A DNA stretch of 64,000 bases from G963662655 sp963665015 (GCA_963665015.2 CAXXSY010000004.1:124001-188000), one strand, 5' to 3'; positions 52,178-60,677 are shown, counted from the stretch's first letter. Made by a program: numbers and translations. Notes: generated from the letters alone by a model not told the origin.

Positions 52178-52189
52178 GGGGAGGAAACA

Positions 52190-53362
52190 ATGAACAAGTA
52201 CAAACTCGGTTTCAGCATCGCGCTTACAATCCTTTGCAGTCTTCTGACAGCTTTCCCACACATCTACGCGCAGGCGCCCGTTTCCGCGACCCAGAATTCC
52301 ATGGGAGGCATATACTCCGGGGGAGCTTATATCTGGAGCAACAATCCCTTGAACGCCTGGACGAATCCCGCCAAGCTCGGATTCTACCGGGGAATTTCAA
52401 ACGGGTATTTTTATAACGACCACGACGAGTTCGAGCTATACAGGAAGAGAAACGCTTCCATGATGGCTGTCGGCTGGAACGGTATCGGTGTTCTTCTGCC
52501 CACGATGAACACTGCGGGGAAATTTGGATATACGATCGATTATGGTGAATGGACATTCCATAATTATTACGATGACGAGGAATACGGCAAAGGAACCTGC
52601 TATCAAACGATCCAGCAGTACGGCCTCGGTATCAATGTCATGGAACTGTTCCGGGACGGAGATCCCTGGAGCGCGATCAACAATCGCTTTCTCGACTTCT
52701 CGCTCGGCTTGACCGTGTCGCACTATCGAACGAATGCGGATTACGATTTCGATTACGAAGAAGAAGACCATTATTACGGGCTTTCGAGGGATATCAGCGA
52801 GTACTTTTACAATGGCGGATTGATCGCGAAAATCTCCACGTTCGCACTCTCCGATTTGCCCTACCGTCTGGATGTCAGCCTGGGCGCAAGCTGGCTGAAT
52901 ATGACCGAAGTCGATGGCATCTGGTGGGATAGCCCTTTTCTGGATGATGACAAGCAGATGTTCACCAATGGCTTGATCTATTCCGGTTCGGCCTATGGCG
53001 CTATCCTCCCGTTCAAACGGCCGTACAGCTTCTTCGGGCATACCATTCACGAACTCTTCAGCATGGCATATACCTACGACTACTTCGATTACGAATTCGA
53101 TGGCCACGATGACGATATGCAGTCATGGGGTATGGAATACGGACTGCTGAACACCTTCTATGTCCGGCATGGGCAGAACAACTTCAATCCTGTATCCTGG
53201 TATTCGGTCGGTGAGGGCGTCGGCTTTGGCTTGAAGCTCCGGTACCATGACCTGGTCGAATACGAATGGAACTACGCCGAAACGGATTACTCCACAACAA
53301 AAGACTACTGCTGGGACATGATGATGAACGTGAATCTGTGGAAGATAATCACAGGAGAGTAA
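52190..53362 (+). CDS. PorV/PorQ-like outer-membrane barrel, paralogue 3
   Basis: The longest of the three (390 aa). It has a signal peptide (ending HIYAQA) and TQNSMGGIYSGGAYIWSNNPLNAWTNPAKLG. The shared tail YCWDMMMNVNLWKIITGE closes the protein. The extra length comes from acidic loops (for example DYDFDYEEEDHYY). GGGGAGG lies before the ATG. It ends three bases before the 2-hydroxyacid dehydrogenase gene, an unexpected co-transcribed neighbour. Confidence 0.75.
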   Translation: MNKYKLGFSIALTILCSLLTAFPHIYAQAPVSATQNSMGGIYSGGAYIWSNNPLNAWTNPAKLGFYRGISNGYFYNDHDEFELYRKRNASMMAVGWNGIGVLLPTMNTAGKFGYTIDYGEWTFHNYYDDEEYGKGTCYQTIQQYGLGINVMELFRDGDPWSAINNRFLDFSLGLTVSHYRTNADYDFDYEEEDHYYGLSRDISEYFYNGGLIAKISTFALSDLPYRLDVSLGASWLNMTEVDGIWWDSPFLDDDKQMFTNGLIYSGSAYGAILPFKRPYSFFGHTIHELFSMAYTYDYFDYEFDGHDDDMQSWGMEYGLLNTFYVRHGQNNFNPVSWYSVGEGVGFGLKLRYHDLVEYEWNYAETDYSTTKDYCWDMMMNVNLWKIITGE

Positions 53363-53365
53363 TCG

Positions 53366-54295
53366 ATGCTCAAGACTCTCATCCTCGAATCGATGCCCGT
53401 GCGATTCCATCTGGAGATCGAGTCGCGCGGCTGGCAGCGGTGGTTTCACCGAATCGAAGATGTAACGCTGTCGGACGATGAGAATCGCGGCTGGCAGGCG
53501 ATCATCATCCGCACGAAAACCCGCTTTGACCGGAGCATGTTCCGCATGTTTCCCGATCTTAAACTTCTGATCCGCGCCGGAACCGGGTTCGACAACATCG
53601 AGCTGGACGCGGCGGGTGACGTCGTCGTCTGCAACACGCCCGACGCCAACGCCCCTGCCGCCGCAGAACACACGTTGTCGTTCATCCTCGCGCTGATCAA
53701 GCACCTGAACCTCGCCGGGCGGAACGTGCTCGCTGAGAAATGGCGCGACGGAATGCCCTACAACCCCGAGATATCGGAACTGCGCGCGTTGCTCGTTGGC
53801 GTGGGACGCGTCGGCGGACGGGTCGCGAAAAGCCTTCTAGCGCTGGGTGCGCACGTAAAGGGCGTCGATCCGTATCTGACAGACCGGGGGCGGATCGAGC
53901 GCGGGATCGAGTTTGTCGGGTACGAGGAGGGTCTGAAATGGTGCAACCTGCTGAGCTTTCACTGCCCGCTCACCGACGAGACGCGCAACTACTTCACCGA
54001 AAAGCAATTGAATGCGATTGAAGAGCCGATCTGGCTGGTCAATACCGCGCGTGGTCCGATCGTGTCGTGGAGGACCGTCGAAAAAGGATTGCAGTCGGGA
54101 AAAATCCTCGGCGCGGCGCTGGACGTGTTCGATCCCGAGCCCTGGATTCCTCCTGCCATCGCCGATGATCCGCGTATCCTGCTGTCACCACACTCCGGTG
54201 CCCGTACCGGGGCCGCGCGTGAACGACTCGCGCTCGAGACGATCAAGGTGTGGAAGGCGTTCGCGTTTGATGGACAGGTGATCAATAAGATATAG
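53366..54295 (+). CDS. D-3-phosphoglycerate dehydrogenase-like 2-hydroxyacid dehydrogenase
   Basis: The 309-residue protein has RAGTGFDNIE (about 72-81), NTPDANAPAAAEHT, the NAD-binding motif LLVGVGRVGGRVA (about 140-152), catalytic Arg in NTARGPIV, Glu in DVFDPEP and His in LSPHSGART. This is the SerA/D-isomer 2-hydroxyacid dehydrogenase catalytic set. It lacks the C-terminal ACT domain of long SerA forms. It may oxidise 3-phosphoglycerate for serine synthesis or reduce another 2-oxo acid. It starts three bases after PorV-like paralogue 3, so it shares that transcript. Confidence 0.9.
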   Translation: MLKTLILESMPVRFHLEIESRGWQRWFHRIEDVTLSDDENRGWQAIIIRTKTRFDRSMFRMFPDLKLLIRAGTGFDNIELDAAGDVVVCNTPDANAPAAAEHTLSFILALIKHLNLAGRNVLAEKWRDGMPYNPEISELRALLVGVGRVGGRVAKSLLALGAHVKGVDPYLTDRGRIERGIEFVGYEEGLKWCNLLSFHCPLTDETRNYFTEKQLNAIEEPIWLVNTARGPIVSWRTVEKGLQSGKILGAALDVFDPEPWIPPAIADDPRILLSPHSGARTGAARERLALETIKVWKAFAFDGQVINKI

Positions 54296-54398
54296 CAAGG
54301 AACATCCCGCCTCATTCTGGAGCAGAAATAAACTTGACCTCTTCGTTCTCGAATGCTTTCTATAAACAGACGATAACAAACAACCGCAGTGATGGATC

Positions 54399-55193
54399 AT
54401 GAAAGAGGATCGACAAGGCCGGGTACGTCAATTGATTCAAGACGGATATTCGGTCGTGAAGACCAATCCGCAGGTCTGCATCGACAACCTGTTTCAGTGA
54501 CTGGAAACGAGCATGCCGCCACCGAACTATATAGAGGACAAATCGAATTATTTCGACCAGAATATCCGGCGTATCAACGAGATCATCGAGCACATACGCA
54601 TATTGTCACGGGAGCAGAGCGCCGAGCGCTTCGAGCGCTTCCGGGTGCTGTCCGTCATCGAAAAGGCGGTCTCGATGATCGAGGTACAATACGCACGCCA
54701 CAACATCGACATCCGGCGAGAGATCGCAGATGCGGACTGCCACGCCTACGGGAATCCGCATCGCTTCGATCAGGTGATCCTGAATCTGATGGTCAACGCC
54801 CACGACGCACTGAAGAGCAAGTACGATCCATACGACGACGATCAACGAATCCGGATATCCCAGAGGCGCGAGGGGGACACGATTCGCATCGAGGTGGAAG
54901 ATAACGGCGTCGGGATTCCCGATGCAGCGCGAAGCCATATCTTCGATCCGTTTTTCACCACCAAGGGCGAACAGGACGGCACCGGGCTGGGACTATCGAT
55001 CAGCTACGGTATTATCCGCGAAATGAAGGGAGAGATTCAATGCGAAAGCGAACCGGGAGAATTTACGTGCATGATCCTGACGATTCCCGAACAGACATGG
55101 ACGGACAGCCATCGAAACGCTCCCATCGCGCGATTGACCATTTTTATCGATAATTTCAGCCTTCGGTATCGAACGCTCCATCGTCACTACTGA
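54399..55193 (+). pseudogene. Decayed sensor histidine kinase (C-terminal half intact, in-frame TGA)
   Basis: From ATG 54399 the frame reads MKEDRQGRVRQLIQDGYSVV..., stops at TGA 54498-54500, and resumes in the same frame as LETSMPPPNYIEDKSN. From about 54513 it encodes the second helix of a DHp domain (NEIIEHIRILSREQ) and a full HATPase domain: N-box QVILNLMVNAHDAL, G1 EDNGVGIP, F-box FDPFFTTK and G2 GTGLGLSI. The phosphoaccepting His helix is missing, and about 30 odd residues follow the ATPase domain. Other genes here use TGA as stop, so recoding is unlikely. It is a dead or ATPase-only remnant. It lies just upstream of the sigma-54-type site at 55240 and the REC-like gene. Confidence 0.65.
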
Positions 55194-55239
55194 ATCTGCA
55201 AAATCCTATATGACAGTATCTTACTCGATTTCCGTATTT

Positions 55240-55255
55240 TGGCATCGGCATTGCA
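55240..55255 (+). promoter_or_regulatory. Sigma-54-type -24/-12 promoter for the REC-like/mini-GLUG operon
   Basis: TGGCATCGGCATTGCA closely matches TGGCACGN4TTGCW, with GG and GC exactly 10 bases apart and TTGCA perfect. The predicted start near 55266 gives a very short leader of about 11 bases to the ATG at 55277. Confidence 0.7.
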
Positions 55256-55276
55256 AAAGCCATCTCGAAGTGCAAT

Positions 55277-55603
55277 ATGGACAGATATCTCGCCTTCTTG
55301 AAAGACCACGAAGCCGATACCGAGCGTATCGAATGGTTTCGTTACCGTAACCACGATCTCCAGATCGTGCACGAAAGGAAGGCGTTCCTGCAACTGCTGC
55401 AAAGCGGTAATCACTCTCATATCATCCTCGAACTCCGGCATTTGTCGGATATCCTGCTCCTGGGATCGATACAAGCCGAAACACCGGAAACGGCAGTGAC
55501 CATTCTCGCCGAGCCGGGTCTGAAGCAAATCCTCGAGACCGTTCGGCGTTGCCGGTTTCCGATCGTTCAGAGCGAACACGAGTTATTGAGTAATAAGGGA
55601 TAG
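55277..55603 (+). CDS. Small REC-like protein without phosphoacceptor site
   Basis: The 108-residue protein shows a full five-strand alternating pattern like a receiver domain: RYLAFL, LQIVHE, HIILEL, AVTILAE and FPIVQS, with helices between. After strand 1 there is KDH instead of the acidic pair. The strand-3 position where the phospho-Asp should be reads ELRH, so it is probably not phosphorylated. No signal peptide. It ends 27 bases before the mini-GLUG gene. The position and style match the 100-residue protein at 28956-29258. Only a weak GAAG precedes the ATG. Confidence 0.7.
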   Translation: MDRYLAFLKDHEADTERIEWFRYRNHDLQIVHERKAFLQLLQSGNHSHIILELRHLSDILLLGSIQAETPETAVTILAEPGLKQILETVRRCRFPIVQSEHELLSNKG

Positions 55604-55630
55604 CCAATCAAAAAACACATGGAGGAAACT

Positions 55631-56173
55631 ATGCGTAAGATTATGGTGCATGTTGTCTTAACGCTCTTATACGCGGTGCTTTTTGCCGATGGCGTACAGC
55701 CTCCCGGATCGGGATCGTCCGGCAATCCGTATCTCGTTTCGACGCTGGATCACCTTCTCTGGGTCAGCACGAACAGCTCGAGCTGGGGGAGCGAGTTCGA
55801 ACTGCGGGCGCACATCGATGCCTCCGCGACGAGTGGCTGGAACAGCGGAGAGGGATTTCTGCCCATCGGAACGTCGTCGTTACCCTTTACTGGAAATTTC
55901 AACGGGTATTTCGGCAGCATCGACGGTCTGGTGATCAATCGTTCTACCAGCGATAACCAGGGTCTGTTCGGATATGTTGACGACGGTGTAATCGATTATA
56001 CCAGGCTGACCAATATCGTCGTAAATGGAAGGAACCAGGTTGGAGGCTTGATCGGGTACGCGGTCGATTCGCATATCGTTGCGTGCGAAGTAGATGGCAA
56101 CATCCAGGGCAGTTACGGAGTCGGCGGAGCGTTTGGAGGATTCCTTTACCACGTGATCGGGAAGGAGAAGTAG
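55631..56173 (+). CDS. Mini GLUG-type secreted protein (180 aa)
   Basis: A signal peptide (ending YAVLFADG) is followed by a domain that matches the first 150 residues of the large GLUG protein at 16592: PPGSGSSGNPYLVSTLDHL, DASATSGWNSGEGFLPIG, FNGYFGSIDGLVINR. One GLUG-like repeat follows (QVGGLIGYAVDSHIVACEVDG), then a second begins (GVGGAFGGF) and the protein ends HVIGKEK. GGAGG lies six bases before the ATG at 55631. A good terminator follows, so the short form may be a real gene, or a truncated GLUG gene that kept its end signal. Confidence 0.75.
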   Translation: MRKIMVHVVLTLLYAVLFADGVQPPGSGSSGNPYLVSTLDHLLWVSTNSSSWGSEFELRAHIDASATSGWNSGEGFLPIGTSSLPFTGNFNGYFGSIDGLVINRSTSDNQGLFGYVDDGVIDYTRLTNIVVNGRNQVGGLIGYAVDSHIVACEVDGNIQGSYGVGGAFGGFLYHVIGKEK

Positions 56174-56193
56174 AATTCGTTTTTTCAATTGAG

Positions 56194-56224
56194 CCGCCCG
56201 GGATGCGTTGTCTCGGGCGGTTTT
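56194..56224 (+). terminator. Rho-independent terminator of the mini-GLUG operon
   Basis: CCGCCCGGGA (56194-56203) pairs with TCTCGGGCGG (56211-56220) around a 7-nt loop, followed at once by TTTTCTC. It is the clearest terminator in the window. Confidence 0.85.
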
Positions 56225-56266
56225 CTCTCAGCGTAGAAATATAATGTTGAGCAGTACACTTGGATT

Positions 56267-57958
56267 CTATGGAAGAAGCTGTTTCACAAACCTACGTGCT
56301 CTTGATAGAGATCGTGTTTCATTGAAGTTTGGTAGATCAAAAACGGCTTGAATCCATTTATCCTTCTTCTTCTTTTTGATTCTTGGGACAAGACTTTCTA
56401 ATTCACCGGTTTCAACTATCAGTATTCCCTGTTTTTGCAGCTCGCTCTTTAACTCTTGAAAGGATTTTCTGACGATCTGGTCTTTGAAGTATTTTACACC
56501 GTACTTCTTGGGTTTACTCCATCTTTTGGTTGCACTGAGTAATTCAGAAATGGCATTTCGATCTGATGTTTTAACAAACTCGTTCTCATTGCAATTCAAT
56601 ATGTTGTCGATATCCAGCTTTAACATAGTTGTAGTTGTGGGTTTGAATTCTTTGTGTATATAATCAATAATTACCCGATATTGCTTTTGAATTTGCCTCC
56701 ATCTTCCTTGTTGAGCTTCATATATGTCCTTGATCGTGTTGTCATTCAGAGAGTCAAAATCAACAATCACATTGATTGGAATTTCTAAATTCCTGATTTT
56801 CTTGATAATTTTATGGATTTTCCCCTTCCCTCCACAAGAGACAAATAAATAGTCTGGCATTGGTCGTTTTTCTTGTTCGCATATAGATTGTAGGATAGCA
56901 GAATAGAAACGACAGTCCGAGTCACCTTCGCATAATATAACTTTTTCATAAAACATGCAGTTCAAGATATTTGAAAATCTCATATAAGGATCTTGCCGAA
57001 TTACTTCAATATCCTTGGTGTCCAATATCTTGGGAATATTCACTTCTTTGTTACCCATGAAGTTTCGAGAAATTCGTACGATTTTTAGGTTCTGGGTACC
57101 AGTATCAAACATACCTTTAATTATATCAATACTATGAGTTGCGATAATATACTGTCTATTCTCAGGTTTTTGTTGTATTAACATTCTTCCCACGATTCTT
57201 GCCTGTGGCGGATGAAGAAAGGCTTCGGGCTCATCTATTAATAAAATTTGTTGATATGGGATAAAGGTTCTAAGTATCAAGCCAGCAAAGCTCAACATAC
57301 CATCACCTTGCCTACCTAACATCGTTTGAGTTTTCATTTTGTTATTGTATTCCTTTTTTTTATTTGGGTCTAACGGTACTTTTTTTCCAATATAGAGGCG
57401 AAGATCTGAGGATTTAAGTTGATGTATAAATACTCCGATGCCAAATGCTTTATTGAAATATGAAGAAATTAAGCTCTCAATATTATTATCGATGTACATT
57501 TTTTGAATGAGATTGCTTGGTATTTCTATCTTGAAATTCTTTCTCTGTTCTTCACTTAGAATATTTAATCGGCTCCGTGTATCCATATGTTCCGTGAAGA
57601 AATCCGCTAGCGCATTCAATTTGAATGGCTTTGAATTCCAAATGCTTCTTAAGTCATCGTTATTGATTCTTTTCTCTGAATCCAAGAAGAAAGTAGTCCT
57701 TCCATCATTCACTTTACTTTCAAAAGCATTTGACATGTATTCCAACAGGTCATTATCGTCTCCTTCTTTTTTTAAAGTGCTGTTCTGGATTATTTGATTA
57801 GCCCCATTCCCATATTTTAGAAATAGATTTAAATCTTTTAGTGATGTACTCTTTCCTGCATTATTAGGCCCCACTAGTATAAGTACCTGATCCTTTTCCA
57901 TTTGAATAGTAGTTCCATCATTGAAAGTGATTGAATCAATCCACACTCTGATGTCCAT
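56267..57958 (-). CDS. OLD-family ATPase/TOPRIM nuclease
   Basis: The 563-residue protein has an N-terminal ABC-type ATPase with Walker A LVGPNNAGKST (about 28-38), RQGDGMLSFAGLI, Walker B ILLIDEPEAFLHPP and a switch ATHSIDI. A C-terminal TOPRIM domain has VILCEGDSDCRFY (about 339-351) and VIVDFDSLND (about 398-407). This is the layout of OLD-family nucleases (P2 Old, GajA), several of which defend against phage. No GajB-type helicase or other partner gene is beside it, so it would be a stand-alone (class 1-like) form. It is AT-rich compared with both neighbours, which suggests transfer. It has a very basic segment near the C-terminus (PRIKKKKKDK). Confidence 0.88.
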   Translation of the reverse strand: MDIRVWIDSITFNDGTTIQMEKDQVLILVGPNNAGKSTSLKDLNLFLKYGNGANQIIQNSTLKKEGDDNDLLEYMSNAFESKVNDGRTTFFLDSEKRINNDDLRSIWNSKPFKLNALADFFTEHMDTRSRLNILSEEQRKNFKIEIPSNLIQKMYIDNNIESLISSYFNKAFGIGVFIHQLKSSDLRLYIGKKVPLDPNKKKEYNNKMKTQTMLGRQGDGMLSFAGLILRTFIPYQQILLIDEPEAFLHPPQARIVGRMLIQQKPENRQYIIATHSIDIIKGMFDTGTQNLKIVRISRNFMGNKEVNIPKILDTKDIEVIRQDPYMRFSNILNCMFYEKVILCEGDSDCRFYSAILQSICEQEKRPMPDYLFVSCGGKGKIHKIIKKIRNLEIPINVIVDFDSLNDNTIKDIYEAQQGRWRQIQKQYRVIIDYIHKEFKPTTTTMLKLDIDNILNCNENEFVKTSDRNAISELLSATKRWSKPKKYGVKYFKDQIVRKSFQELKSELQKQGILIVETGELESLVPRIKKKKKDKWIQAVFDLPNFNETRSLSRARRFVKQLLP

Positions 57959-58086
57959 AAATTACCTCATAATTTTTATTACAGAATATCAACAACGTAT
58001 TAATTGGAGTCAAGTAGATAAATGTTTGAATTGAAACGAGGCTCCCGAAGGAGCCCCGTCATATTTCATCCAACCGAATCTTCAGT

Positions 58087-59712
58087 CTATCTCAGGAACG
58101 GATACTTATAATCCATCGGCGGATTATACGTCTCTTTGATGGTGCGAGGGCTGACCCAGCGCATGAGGTTTTGCATACCGCCGGCCTTGTCATTGGTGCC
58201 GGAAGCGCGCGAGCCGCCGAAGGGCTGCATACCGACCACGGCGCCGGTGGGTTTGTCGTTGATGTAGAAGTTACCCGCGGCGAAGCGGAGCTTGTCGAGC
58301 GCCTTGAGGGTGGCATAGCGGTCGTTGGAGAAGATCGCGCCGGTGAGGGCGTAGGGCGAGGTCTGGTCGCAGAGTTCGAGCGTCTCCTCGTACTTCGCGT
58401 CGTCATAGACGTAGATGCTGACGACCGGGCCGAAAATCTCCTCCTGCATGGTGAGGAACTTCGGATCGGATGCCAGGATCACGGTCGGTTCGATGAAGTA
58501 GCCCTTCGATTTATCGCAGTTTCCGCCGATAATCACTTCCGCGTCGCTGGAAGTCAACGTCTTTTCGATGAAGCCTTTGATGGTCTCGTAGGACTTTTCG
58601 TCGATGACGGCGTTGACGAAGTTGCCGAAGTCGCGTGGGTCACCCATCTTAATCTCGGCGATCATGGATTCGAGCAGTTCGCGTACCTCGTTCCACATCG
58701 ATTTCGGGATGTAGCAGCGTGACGCCGCCGAGCACTTCTGACCCTGGTACTCGAACGCACCCCGCACAATCGCAGTCGCGACCTGACTCGGGTCTGCCGA
58801 TTCGTGCGCGAAGATAAAGTCTTTTCCGCCAGTCTCGCCGACAAGTCGCGGGTAGGAGCGCAGCGGTCCGAGGTTGTGCGACACGGTTCTCCAGATGTGG
58901 TTGAATGTGTTGTTGGAGCCGGTGAAGTGGACGCCGGCGAGTTCCCGTTGCGCCAGGGAGACGCGTCCGATCATGGAGCCGCTTCCGGGCAGGAAGTTGA
59001 TCACGCCGTCCGGCATACCGGCTTCCTTGAAGACCTTCATCAGGTAGTAGTTGGAGAGTAGCGCGGCGGTGGCTGGTTTCCATACGGTCACGTTGCCCAT
59101 CAGCGCGGCGGACATGTTCAGGTTGGACGCGATGGCGGTGAAGTTGAACGGGGTGACGGTCAGCACGAAGCCTTCGAGCGGCCGGTACTCAATGCGGTTG
59201 AGCTGGTCGAATCCCGAATTGGGCTGGCTCTGATAGATTCTCGACGCGAAGTGGGCGTTGAAGCGCAGGAAGTCGATGGTCTCGCATGCGGAATCGATCT
59301 CGGCCTGAAACGCGTTCTTGCTCTGCCCGAGCATGGTGGCGGCGTTGATCAGCCAGCGATACTTGGTGGAAAGCAGGTTTGCGACCCGAAGCTGGATGGA
59401 CGCGCGTTCGATCCAGGGCATGTTCATCCAGTCCTTTTGCGCTATGAGTGCGGTCTCGATCGCCAGCTTGACCTCGGCTTCGCCTGCCTTGTGATAGGTC
59501 GCCAGCACATGCTGATGATCGTGGGGCATCACGACATTCGCGGTGTCGCCGGTGCGGACTTCTTTGCCGCCGATGATGAGGGGAATCTCGATTTGCGTGG
59601 AAGCCTGACGCTCCAGCTCCTGTTTCAGAAGTTCGCGCTCGCCGGTTCCGGGCGCGTAGGACAAAATGGGCTCGTTCTGGGGCATTTCCAGATGAAAGAT
59701 GCTGTTGTTCAT
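58087..59712 (-). CDS. pruA: L-glutamate gamma-semialdehyde (P5C) dehydrogenase
   Basis: The product (541 aa) is an aldehyde dehydrogenase of the P5C (ALDH4-like) type, oxidising glutamate semialdehyde from proline or arginine breakdown to glutamate with NAD. It has the motifs VTPFNFTAIASN (about 185-196), VWKPAT, LPGSGSMIG, FTGSN, the catalytic Glu in GETGGKDF (about 292) and Cys in YQGQKCSAASR (about 328), then EEIFGPV and PFGGSRASGTNDKAG, which is typical of this subfamily. No proline dehydrogenase gene is adjacent. It appears to be a single-gene unit; with glnA it points to amino-acid nitrogen metabolism. Confidence 0.94.
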   Translation of the reverse strand: MNNSIFHLEMPQNEPILSYAPGTGERELLKQELERQASTQIEIPLIIGGKEVRTGDTANVVMPHDHQHVLATYHKAGEAEVKLAIETALIAQKDWMNMPWIERASIQLRVANLLSTKYRWLINAATMLGQSKNAFQAEIDSACETIDFLRFNAHFASRIYQSQPNSGFDQLNRIEYRPLEGFVLTVTPFNFTAIASNLNMSAALMGNVTVWKPATAALLSNYYLMKVFKEAGMPDGVINFLPGSGSMIGRVSLAQRELAGVHFTGSNNTFNHIWRTVSHNLGPLRSYPRLVGETGGKDFIFAHESADPSQVATAIVRGAFEYQGQKCSAASRCYIPKSMWNEVRELLESMIAEIKMGDPRDFGNFVNAVIDEKSYETIKGFIEKTLTSSDAEVIIGGNCDKSKGYFIEPTVILASDPKFLTMQEEIFGPVVSIYVYDDAKYEETLELCDQTSPYALTGAIFSNDRYATLKALDKLRFAAGNFYINDKPTGAVVGMQPFGGSRASGTNDKAGGMQNLMRWVSPRTIKETYNPPMDYKYPFLR

Positions 59713-59985
59713 GGTTCCTCCAAAAAATTATCGTTCTTTGGAGCAAGAGGTTAACTCTCGCCTTTCCAAAAGGGAGGCGAACCGGTTTCCCGAGTCACCC
59801 TATCGGCATAACTCCGTGCGGATTTTCAACCGTTTAGGTACGTTATGCTCGGCGATGTCGCCATTCATATTTTGTAGCTTATCCTGTCAAGGCTTGTGTG
59901 GGGCCGACAAACACCTGAATCCCGATCATTATTCTTGACAGCCTGTTTCAGTGATTACAGCTATAGAATAGATAAGGAGTGTACA
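59713..59985. other. Divergent intergenic region
   Basis: No gene is seen between pruA and the divergent membrane-protein gene. It contains an imperfect hairpin (CGCCTTTCC-AAAA-GGGAGGCG near 59760) and a TTGACA at about 59934 on the plus strand without a convincing -10. Confidence 0.35.
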
Positions 59986-60561
59986 ATGACCAAGTCGATG
60001 ATTTTTTTTCTGGTCGTAACGACATGTATCATGGTCGGTACCATCGCGTTCCTGCCGCAATATGATATCATCGTTTCCGCAGGCATTCGAATTCTTGCAA
60101 TGGCGATTGCGATCTACTACACGGTTCGATTCAAGGAGTGGCGCATCATCCCCCTTGCGATCATGTACTTTTTCATGGCAGTGCGACAGATTCTGACCTT
60201 CCTGATATGGCTGAAAATCATCGACAACACGCTGCAATTCAAATCGATCAGCGAAATCCCGGGCATTGTTGTAACCCTGCTAACACTGAGCTCAATCTGC
60301 TATTTCGGATATCTGATCTCCGGAAAGAACAAGACGATTCAGAACCAGAGCAGCCAGATCAATCAACTGAAAGACCTCCTCCCGATCTGTTCGAAATGCA
60401 AAAAGGTTCGCAACGACGAGGGATACTGGCAGCAGATCGACACATACATCGAACAGAACACCGATACGGAGTTCAGCCACGGTCTGTGCGAGGATTGCAT
60501 GAAAGAGCTGTACGGAAACGAACCCTGGTACAAGAATATCGAGGACAGGAAAAAGACCTGA
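59986..60561 (+). CDS. Membrane protein with C-terminal Cys-rich (zinc-ribbon-like) signalling-associated domain
   Basis: The product (191 aa) has about four predicted membrane helices in residues 5-110 and a short linker with coiled-coil tendency (KTIQNQSSQINQLKDLL). A C-terminal domain then has LPICSKCKKVRNDEGYWQQIDTYI...FSHGLCEDCMKELYG. This CxxC...CxxC block is a common but poorly understood tail of PAS, receiver and kinase proteins in many bacteria. The start at 59986 is set by AAGGAG. With no kinase or receiver domain of its own, it may sense at the membrane and act on another protein. Function unknown. Confidence 0.8.
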   Translation: MTKSMIFFLVVTTCIMVGTIAFLPQYDIIVSAGIRILAMAIAIYYTVRFKEWRIIPLAIMYFFMAVRQILTFLIWLKIIDNTLQFKSISEIPGIVVTLLTLSSICYFGYLISGKNKTIQNQSSQINQLKDLLPICSKCKKVRNDEGYWQQIDTYIEQNTDTEFSHGLCEDCMKELYGNEPWYKNIEDRKKT

Positions 60562-60601
60562 CCTCTTTCTCGCGCATGGATTTGTATGGAAAATTTTCTA
60601 T

Positions 60602-60631
60602 TTGACAACATCTTATTCCTAATGGTATTTT
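60602..60631 (+). promoter_or_regulatory. Candidate sigma-70-type promoter for the FlgD-tailed secreted protein
   Basis: TTGACA (60602-60607), 18 bases, then TATTTT (60626-60631). It has a perfect -35 and a reasonable -10. The ATG at 60678 is about 40 bases past the expected start, with GGGGAGG before it. Confidence 0.45.
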
Positions 60632-60677
60632 ATCTTTGTGGTATGGATATGACATTTCCGGCAATAGGGGAGGCATC

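Noticed and set aside
54498..54500. TGA read as an amino acid (alternative genetic code or selenocysteine)
   Set aside because: Other genes here end in TGA at sensible places (for example the HD-GYP gene and the 100-aa protein), no SECIS-like context was evident, and the kinase also lacks its His helix, so decay is simpler.
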